This document shows positions 35,950 to 64,000 of a DNA stretch of 64,000 nt, one piece after another. How positions within the stretch are numbered: the first letter of the stretch is position 1; each line of letters begins with the position of its first letter. The stretch is from positions 3,179,501-3,243,500 of the forward strand of contig WPIO01000045.1 of assembly GCA_009760855.2 (NCBI GenBank). The letters run 5' to 3'. Origin of the DNA: Cristatella mucedo. Its lineage: Eukaryota > Bryozoa > Phylactolaemata > Cristatellidae. A program made the translations under genes and the position numbers. Below the pieces are notes generated by a model. That model saw nothing but the letters and a program-made list of their open reading frames with translations. It was not told the DNA's origin and did not search any database.

Positions 35950-38660
35950 GCGATCACGGAAGGTTACTCAACGGAGAAAAGCGAGCGTTTTAAAATGGTT
36001 ATGCGTGGCTTTAAAAGTCATTAACAAGAACCTTATAGCTAGAACATGATAAGGATTATTTATGATTCGTTTGCGTGTATAATGACTGCTTTGCTTAGCG
36101 CCCTCGGAGAGAATCTAACCTCTATTCAGGTACTTTGCTTACGCGCTGCATAGGCTCGAGCTCCACGACCCTGGTGGAGAGGCTTCTCCAAGAGGCTTCT
36201 CCAAGAAACAGACTTTCAGCATAGCCAAAACTATAGAGCATCTACTTATCTCATGACCAAGTGGTCGTTTTGTATGAATCAGAGTTTTCTTGCAATAATT
36301 TTGATTTAATATCTATTTTCTCACTAAATATTTACCAAAAGCAGTAAATTTCTCATTTTCTTTTCGTATATGGGTTCACAACAAATTAATCACAGCAAGT
36401 GTCTCAAGAGCAATGTTCTCTAGGTCAGAATGACTAAGTATTTTCTATACCACTGAAGAAATATTACTTAATGCTTATGCAAGAACAGTGTCGTGAATAT
36501 TGTTACTATTAATTCTTATATTACGACTTCTATAACATGGTGAGGGAGGTTCAGCAAGTGGTTTAAGAGAGTTACGAGACCCAAATTTCTGTTACGCTTA
36601 TCGAAACATAGTTCTAGTTGGCTAATCTAGCTTTTTATTTTAATTATACAATTATTCATAGAAAAACTTTTTAAAAACCTATTGTAGCTGCTGGTGTCAT
36701 TTTCTCTTTCGGATTTAGCAGCGTTTTAATTGTACTCGCAAAAGACTCAATGACACTTTATTAGATAAAGCGTTACACTTTTTATGATAGAGCAATCATT
36801 AAAGTGATGTAGCTGATCAAACATTCGGTATCAGTCAAATACTACGACTTCTAATATTTGTGTGAATGTCATAATCTAAAATAACTTTTCTGAAATATCG
36901 AATTTGCTTCGTAGTCAAGTAGGCCCGATTTCTGTTAAGTATCATTTTAAACATTCGCGAATGATTACGCAAGGAGAATACAGAAATGGTACTCCGTGCG
37001 TATGCAACATTCGTTTCAGACTTCTTTAAATTACTCCTCTTGATTTGCCTGATTCACAATAAATAAGGCGCTTAAATACAGTGATTAATCGGACAGCCAC
37101 AACTGACACGAAGCATCGCTCCTCCCTGACTAGCACAGGCTCACGCCAGGAGCTCGGCGTCGCTTATAAGGGCCTGTCAAATTTAGATGTGTCTTTCATT
37201 CGCTCCGGCTTACATGCTCCACTACAGCATTACATTTTGCCTTGGGTACTGAGTATTAATTACTTTTCAACCCAATTTTGGATGCCTAAAAAGGAAAACT
37301 GCTCTGGCGAACTAGCTTGATAAGAATTTGGATTAGCGGTGGTACGGATCATTCACGCCGACGCCTGCGATAGTGCACTCCACGCTACGCTACCCGACCG
37401 AGGTTATCCCCAAAATCCATGAAGTGACCGCATTTCAAATTTTAGAACATTAAAAATACAGCGCAAGCAGCCGATGGCGGCTTTACAAGAATGGCCTAGC
37501 AAAACTCGTTCAAATAAGCCTGCCGCGAGTAGAGCGCCGCCTGGCGGCCTACTCCTCGCTTTGCTTCGTGACAATGCTATATTCTAACGATGAGAAACAA
37601 CCACTTGGCACACGGGGGTTATTATAGAAGCGCAGTACGTCGCCGCAGCTAAAATGGTCGGTACGCTACCTCTTTCCGGAAGGTTTTCCACTTTGAAGCT
37701 GACGAGGAGACGGGGTACAAAGGTGACCGACTTGTGTCGTTCGCTGATTAAATCCATGAGCTGAAAGCTGTTCGGCCGCTGCTCGTTTAAATTTCAGCCA
37801 ATCTTCGGGGACTGCCTTTGCGCTCTCAGACAGTTGTAATTGAATTAGTCGACCATCGCGCTGCTTTTCAAAGTCCCGGGAATTAAAGAAAGATTAATTT
37901 CTAACAAAATTCCGGGCGATGAGCTTAGTTAAAAATACGCGCGTGAACACGTACGCCGGTTGCGAAAAAACCGTCGCTTTCCAAACCGCTGGCTCTGATA
38001 GTGCAGCTACACAACAAACAAAGTTTGGTAAGACTCGTTACTTCCGTTGTTTTGACGACTCGACGGTATCAACATTTGACGTGCTTGCCAGCTTGTGCGA
38101 ATACCGTAAACCACTGCCCGTGGTCTAACGTGAGTGTAAGCTAGAATTTCGCAACGCGCTACGGTGGCTTGGCTAGCGGGAAGCTAATTTGCATAGGGCC
38201 CCGCTTCTCCAGTCTTAATGCGTGCTCTTTTCATATCAGCTAATGCTAAATCAAACAATGTAGTGCGTATTCCATAATCAGGATAACTGGTGTAGTATCG
38301 CAGCGTGTGAGCGATGGGCGGTCGAGCTTCGCAGGACTTTGTCAATTTCTAAGCGCCAGTAACAAAGGAACAGTCCGCTCAAACCCTGGTTTGTACGAGT
38401 CAGCAGTAGGCATTGCGGAAGTGCGGTTGGCGGGCGCTACGAACGGGGCCGGGCGACCAGCACGTTCCACTGAGAGGGGACTTATAGAAAAAGAGTACGA
38501 CTGACGTTACGGCCGGAAGAGAAGCCACTAGACCTTTATTAGTACGGTTGCTACGTATCGCTAACGTGAGCTTAGGATCTGCGCTACGAACTAGGCTAGA
38601 ATACAGCGCCTCAATCGGGCTGCCAGAGAGCTGCTGCCGCTTTTTTCGTGAATCTCGCCC
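35950..38660. other. Intergenic stretch
   Basis: A SINE-A remnant in reverse lies at about 36098-36215; otherwise no recognised gene or repeat. AT-rich to about 37 kb. Confidence 0.45.
36098..36215 (-). mobile_element. SINE-A
   Basis: gcgccctcggagagaatcta, cctctattcaggtac, taggctcgagctccacgacc in reverse orientation. Confidence 0.7.
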
Positions 38661-38663
38661 AGT

Positions 38664-38891
<228 letters not shown>

Positions 38892-39919
38892 CAAATTCGC
38901 AGGCGCACGAAAAATAGAAGGCTATTGGTCGAATGGGCTGGCCTTTCAGGGATATTTAAAGAGCGTAGAACGAGACCTATTTTCGTTAGATCGCCGCTGT
39001 ACAAATGAAATCTTATCATGGCCATTATATTTATTGTTGCCCATCTCTTCCCACCGATTAAGTGAGGTCGTGTCTGGAGACACGCCTCCGGCAGCGATAG
39101 GCTGATCGCGGCCTATCGCTGCGGAGGCTGATGGGCCGATCCGGAAAAGGTCAAGGCTACGGGTTGCCCTTAAAACTCGCGGGTGTGACGGATTCGTCAT
39201 TTTTGCACCTTCCGTGGAAAGTGCGGCCGCCCAGTTGAAGCTACGGAGATGAGGGAAACTTTCCAATCTCTCCTCTCAAGCTCCGAGAGGCTCTCATAGT
39301 CAGAGGGGGGGTTCGTTCCGCTCGCTGCCGCTCGACTTCCTCCGCTCAATAAATCAGTTCGCCGGCGGCCATAGCTCCTTCAGTGCTGCCCTCTCACTCC
39401 TCATTGCAGCACTGGCTAAGCGCACCAATTGGCACTGTTGCGCCGCTGAAGTAAGACGCTGAGGCTACTGGCTTTCCGGATGAGTACCACAGGCGACTGA
39501 GAGCAAGCTCCGAGCATGGTGGGAGCAAGCTCTGAGCATGGTTGGAGCTAGCTCCGACCTGATCCGCCTGAAGCTGCTACTGAGCGTCGAACGAAGCTGC
39601 AGCGGCTCGATCGTGTGCGCCATACGCAGGCGGCTCGCGTAGACAGGCCTCTCTCGCTGAGGCCGCGCTCGACTCAGGCCCGAGACCCTCTGCCAGCGCA
39701 GAGAGCCAATTAAGATCACAAGGGAACTGCTCACTGCTGGGCACCAACGTCAAACGCCAGTGTCACCGAGGCTCTGCCACACCAAGTATCGACTTACCTG
39801 GTTTCGACAATGGCGGCTCGAGCTCGCCGACGAACGATCTACGTTGAGTGTCGCTCTCTAGCCTCTCTCTCGCTCTACCTGCCGATCCCAGATTCTGCAA
39901 CGTTTTGCCAGCGCAGGTC

Positions 39920-40440
39920 TTCGGCGTCTTAGTGCCGCGAGCAGCTGCTTATCTCCTCGGTCGTCGCCTAGTGTGCCGCCGCAAACTTCTTAGCGAACGT
40001 CGTATCAGCTGCTCCGATTCTTATCCTTTTTGGGTAGCACTTGCTAGGCACTCGTTGAATGGCGATTACAAAAAAGCACGCTCTCATCAGCCGGAAGCCA
40101 TGTGGCAGGGCTAGCGAGCTCTATCAATCGGCTATTCGTTAAAACGGACGCCCTCTGGCACAAGCACGGGCACCAGTTATCAGTGCAGCCAGCGCCTGAA
40201 AAGCAAGCTGGCTGGAGCGGGATTTCTGCGACGCGTTATCGAGTTTTGTCACTAAAACTGAAGTGGCACATGGCGCTGCTCGCCTACCAGCTCTGACCGT
40301 GATAGTACCTATGTAGGCGATCGAAACTAGAGCGATCTGGGTAGCATTCCGTGCGTCGACTCAGGATTCTAGCATATAAGGCCACGCCGAGGCTGTAATG
40401 CGGCAGGCGTTCGCGCGTCCTGGGGCGGTAACAGACTGGT
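39920..40440 (+). repeat. Segmental duplication block 2, copy 2
   Basis: Partner of 4960-5860, same orientation and same order relative to block 1. Confidence 0.65.
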
Positions 40441-40444
40441 AGAG

Positions 40445-41450
40445 AGCAACATTTGAGGCGTCGCTTTGCAGCTACGACGGTTCATGCTCAAAGAGCGTGC
40501 ACGCAGCTCTGTCTGTTCTGTGGTCAACGACGGCGTACGTGCCACATCATAGAACTTCTGCCTGAGCTGAACAGTCCTTCTACCAAGTACTAAAAAGATT
40601 TCTAGATCCTAAATCTGGCTGATTTCCAGATCCTTAATCTGTCTGACAGGTCATTTCGCTCGCTTGCACAAGCCTAATTAACCGACCTTCTTGTTGCTCC
40701 AGTGTACTCTCACTCCACCAGCTTCTCGGCACCTAGTTATCTTGCCATGCCTCGCACGCAGTAAATTTAAATCTTTTTTTTCTGGTCAAGCCTTCAGCTT
40801 CTCATGCACAGAAAGTCTGGAAATCGCTTCTAGGTAAGATCACTTCCTGCAGAACTTGCTATCTCTTAAATCTCACCTCAATACGGATCTGTTCTGGTCG
40901 GCTTTTTCTTCGTCAACGTAAAGTTGTCTCTTTGTTTCAATATTCCTTTCGTGCGTACTCGAGCACGATTCAGCGAACGTGACTTGGCAGGTATCCAGCT
41001 AGCAGATTTCGCCTTCGAGTGTCTTCCTGGTGGCTCCAGCTTGCTGGCCTAAGTGTGGTACCTCTTTTGCTTTTGGATGCTTGATATCGTCACTATCTTT
41101 TAGGTATAAATTCTTTTACAACGATTGGTAATAGAGAAAATGATCTCTTGGGGCACTATTCAGTCGGCTTATTATCATTAGTGTTACTGCGAATCAACCT
41201 GGTAGGATTACGATTTCGAAGTCACTAGACGAAAGAGATATTTTGATCGGATCAAAAAATGAAGTAACCACTATTCCATCAGCACAAAGTAGCCCGTGTG
41301 CACTGAGGTAGGGCGCAAGTGAGTGCACAGTGTGTTCCCACGCGAGTAACCACGTGAGGGCAACGTACGAAACCACGCGAGGGCCCACGGTGGGAGGGCC
41401 CAAGGGAGCTCTAATGGGAGGCCCTACCGGGGGCCTAGGACGACTGGAGA
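40445..41450. other. Intergenic stretch with no recognised feature
   Basis: No supported gene. A repeated gggcccacg/gggcccaagg motif at 41375-41435 is local. Confidence 0.4.
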
Positions 41451-41454
41451 GGAA

Positions 41455-42600
41455 TCGCATAGACTGGTGAGAGTAAATCCTCCGTCTGCGTTTGACGTAC
41501 TGATTATGAATATCAGACAAGGAAAATTGAGAACTACGGTAGATCTAGTGGATGAGTCTTTGCGATTGTTCGAAACAAGCGTTTCTGACCTTGTTCAGTC
41601 GGTGCACTGTGATGAACACATCACATTCAGCAGACCAGTCACCAGTGGGGTTCTACTAGTGGTCTGCTATCAGTACTAAGCTGACCTCCATTTATACTGA
41701 GCCTCTCAGAAGAGTGATGTTCGGCTCCATGCGACTGGCGGTCAGCTACATAGCGACTATACCCACCTGTATTTGTCGTTTAAATCATCGGAATCAGTTG
41801 TAGGAGTAGCGGCTAATAGACTGAATACCTGCCTTGCAAGCATTCAATTCTCAATGTCAAGGTCAATTAATTCAGCCACACTGTGATAATAAGATGAGAT
41901 AATTATAAAGATGAGAATAAAATAGCGACCAAACTTCTACTCAAAGGACGTGCAGTTTGTGCATCTGGACTAGGAGACCTTGCTCTTCCAATCGGCGATG
42001 CTGTCGTGCTACTGTCATCATGTGCATGGAAAACATATACCCTCTTTGATCACTTCTTAACCATTTGAAGGTTTATTAAGATCCATTAAGCAACTACAGC
42101 TGGTGATGACTAAGGATACAAATACAGTCAAAATAGAAAAGGAGCCGCACTTCTCAGTTCGTGAAGGAGATGCGATCGTTTTTGGTTGATCAACGGATAC
42201 ACAGTAAAGCTCTTACTTTGATCTACAAGATCTTACTCGTATCTAGCTGATCTCTTCCAGTAGGGCCAGCATCTTCGTGCCCTTAGGTTCTCCAATGGAC
42301 AATACATTTTCTGTTCCAATTGTTCAATTAATGACTGTTGGCGACAGAAGCTTTTGCTCTGCAGGTCATAAACTGTGAAAATCGCTTCCACAACTCTTAC
42401 GGAACGACATCCTCTCTCCTAATGCCGACTGTGAAGTATCCTGTCCAGCATCCTCAGCAGCTACTTCCATGCTTCTCACTACTTCGAGTGCCCTCGTAAC
42501 TCAGCTATGCTTCTCACTTTCTCATTGCTGCGAGAAATGAAGTCTAGTGGCTTCCGCATGCACACCTAAAGCCGCTAAAGCTGTGAGTGCGCTATAGAAA
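41455..42600 (+). mobile_element. LINE-A decayed copy
   Basis: VQSVHCDEHITFSRPVTSGV, then THLYLSFKSSES, match LINE-A RT; the C-terminal and 3' parts follow. Many frameshifts and deletions. Confidence 0.82.
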
Positions 42601-42616
42601 CCACCTCACCAGCCTC

Positions 42617-42715
42617 ACCAGCATAATAAAAATAGTAATAATGCACTTGATAAAGCGCCCTCGGAGAACTCAATCTCTTTCTAGGCGCTTTACGTTTGCT
42701 GTAAAGGGATAACAC
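42617..42715 (-). mobile_element. LINE-B 3' tail
   Basis: aatgcacttgataaagcgcc, ctcggagaactcaatctctt, ctaggcgctttacgtttgct. Confidence 0.85.
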
Positions 42716-42839
42716 TCGCTTAATTCTTTTGCCTCCTCTTTGAGTTTTTTTGCGGAGAGACATTACATTACTCTGAAATGGCGCGCGTCGACTAAGCATT
42801 CGCTGCATCCTGACATCCGGATCTCTTTCGAATGCAATG

Positions 42840-43590
42840 TATATATAGCTGTATCTACGTCAGCAATTCCCTAGCGCCACAAAAAACTAAGTGGGTGTTA
42901 CGGGTGAGAATTTTTTGTATAGCGAAGTCCAAGCCCTGGCTGCTCTCGGAACGCACGTGGTAGCTAACTGACTTCATCTCACGCAGCAACGATAAAGTGT
43001 GAATCATAGCTAAGTCAGGAAGGCATTTGAGGTAGTGAGTAGCATGGAAGTAGCTGCCGAGGACCACCGAACCGGATGTTCCTCCGGCGGCACAAGGAGC
43101 GTGAGAATCGTATAAGAGCAAGCTCAAGGCCTGCAGAGCAAAAGCTTCCGTCGCCAACGGGCTTTAAGCGAGCTAATTGAACGGCTAATTATTGTCCGTA
43201 GAATACCTGAGGGTGTAGGGGCTCGTGGGCGCGCGACTGCGGCGCGAGGAAGAGCGAAGACCCCACAAACGAGTCGCGGAGTTGTCGACGACGGCTGCAT
43301 TATACGATACACTAGCCTTCGTGCGTGCTGCTCCGGAGCACGAGGTGTTAAGAGAGAAGAGAGTGGATAGCGTGCGTGCAGGCCGACGCACAGGCAGAAA
43401 GTGAATTTCGCGGCAAGGAAAGCGTCGCATGCCGGCAAGGAGCGCGACCGTTGGGCAAACGGAACGCCGGCGGGGGGGGGGGCGGAACCACGTGACGGCG
43501 ACGACACGCCTACAAGGGCACAATGAGGCTGAAACTGGTTCAGCAGTTCAGCTACGTATGAAATACATCGGAAAATAAAAACAGCATTCG
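42840..43590 (-). mobile_element. LINE-A 3' fragment with a GC-rich insert
   Basis: LINE-A 3' sequence from 42840 to about 43210, then about 300 bp of unrelated GC-rich DNA. LINE-A resumes at about 43515 (gggcacaatgaggctgaaac, reverse of the FQPVRAL region). Confidence 0.75.
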
Positions 43591-43619
43591 CTGGAGAACC
43601 TAAATTCATCTTGTAAGCA

Positions 43620-44550
43620 GGTATTGAATTAACCTGGTTACTGTTAACCTCTGACTGAGATTTCCCTTGAGCTATTGGATGTTCTTTTATTTATTTTAGT
43701 AGCAGATTCGCTTTTCTTCTGGTTTGTCACGGATTTCTCCGATAAAGAAGGGAAAAACCGACAGGTACATTACAAGTACATCGAATTAAAATGCCCAGCC
43801 TATTAGAATTATTACCCCTAGCCTCTGCGAGCGTCTTGCGAGAGAGACGCTTCCGGCTGAGCGAGACGCTTCCGGCAGAGTGAGACGCTTCCTGCTCAAC
43901 TTGAAGGTGCTTCCGGCGCTAAGCTCGAGCGATGAAGCGCAGACACTTTTTGACCTGGGATGGAGCGCGCGCGCGTGTGCGTTTCCTTTCCTACGTGTTT
44001 GTTTTTCCTTTCCTACATGTTTGCGCGTTTCCTTTCCTTTCCTACTTTTTGCACACGTTTCTCCTTTGTGCCACGTCAATGCATTAGCTTCTCTCTTCTC
44101 CGGGAAGGCGATTAAAAGAGGACGTTGCGCGCGCACTTGACGTTAAGCTTTTTCCGCTCTAGAAGCGGCTGCGGCGGGCTGAGCGAAGTTTACGTCGGTT
44201 ACGACGCGCGAGCTTGCCGTCCACCCGCCTACGGCTCACGTGACAAGCAAACTAGTTATGGCTTTCGGCGGTGCGCCGTTAGCGAGCAGCTGCGTGCACG
44301 TCATCTGAGAAGCGACTTAGCTGCTACCTAGCCCGTAAGCACACCTGAACGCACGGTATGCGGCGAGAAAATTGAATGAAAATCATGCTCGCTGTTAGCC
44401 AGTGCATGATGAGGAAATTATTTACCAAAATATGAATCTCAGCGCACAGAATAGGTTTACAAGGGTTTGGGCAAAGTCGAGCGCGACTCAGCGCCTCGGC
44501 ATCCGTAACACGTAGGCTCCTTCCTGCTCGTGGCGCGAGTGCACTCTGCT
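43620..44550. other. 3' flank of CCDC81
   Basis: No supported gene. Pyrimidine-rich ttcctttcctac repeats at 43980-44060. The nearest canonical minus-strand AATAAA is near 43690. Confidence 0.4.
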
Positions 44551-44554
44551 GGCT

Positions 44555-44555
<1 letters not shown>

Positions 44556-44650
<95 letters not shown>
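44556..44650. repeat. (GCC)n tract 3' of CCDC81
   Basis: About 31 pure GCC units (GGC on the CCDC81 sense strand), 190-285 bp past its stop, so probably in the 3' UTR. Confidence 0.97.
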
Positions 44651-44651
<1 letters not shown>

Positions 44652-44841
44652 AGGCGCAGGCGCTCTCGGATCAGGCGCTGCGGCGGCGGTCCGTTCTCAA
44701 CGCAATCTCCTCGCTCACGACGCTCAGACACTGGACCGCCGTCGCAGTCGAATGCGGCGGCGGCAGCGACCGGAAGCGCTTCGTCGCTGGCCAGCGGATG
44801 GAAGAGTAGTCGCGAGAACAAGCTGCGACAGCCGCCCTGCA

Positions 44842-63984
<19,143 letters not shown>

Positions 63985-64000
63985 CTCTGATCGGCTTCAA

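Overview
This is nuclear DNA of an animal. Genes are split by GT-AG introns, both recognisable genes are metazoan families, and the spaces between exons are filled with CR1/L2-like LINE fragments, tRNA-derived SINEs and long microsatellites. No bacterial operons, rRNA, CRISPR or phage features are seen. The species cannot be named. The repeat landscape (LINE tails ending in ATT or ATTAC runs, SINEs sharing those tails) and a CCDC81 gene, a ciliated-cell/centrosome family, fit a non-insect invertebrate such as a lophotrochozoan. That placement is inference.

Two genes were rebuilt exon by exon, both on the minus strand. (1) A complete six-exon ectonucleotide pyrophosphatase/phosphodiesterase (ENPP4/5-like; ATG 32259, stop 19350, 421 aa) has a signal peptide, all seven expected zinc-ligand/nucleophile residues, a TATA box and a poly(A) signal. 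(2) A complete twelve-exon CCDC81 orthologue (ATG 63984, stop 44842, 727 aa) carries two HU/IHF-like domains, a coiled-coil C-terminal half and a Cys-rich C-terminus. All reading phases agree at the splice junctions in both genes.

Layout. 1-19.3 kb: no recognisable host gene. It holds LINE-B copies, a decayed NeSL/R2-type LINE (about 8.8-13 kb), SINEs and a 124-bp tandem duplication. 19.3-32.3 kb: the ENPP gene, its introns packed with LINE-B, SINE-A, a (CT)n tract and a 500-bp GA/GACAGA array. 32.3-44.5 kb: intergenic. It holds a diverged second copy of the sequence from the window start (blocks 1-1450 and 4960-5860 recur in order at 33.5-35.9 and 39.9-40.4 kb), a large (TA)n(TG)n tract and LINE-A remnants. 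44.5-64 kb: the CCDC81 locus, strikingly GC-rich in and around its exons, with several GCC/GGC tracts (one coding a polyalanine run), a nearly full-length LINE-A in an intron, and a small repeat family (repeat D) with at least four copies.

The two genes are not expected to act together: one is a secreted or membrane-anchored ectoenzyme, the other a centrosome/cilium-linked coiled-coil protein. Most of the rest is transposon sediment. Its most informative feature is the shared 3' tail of SINE-A and LINE-B, which suggests the LINE-B enzyme moved the SINE.
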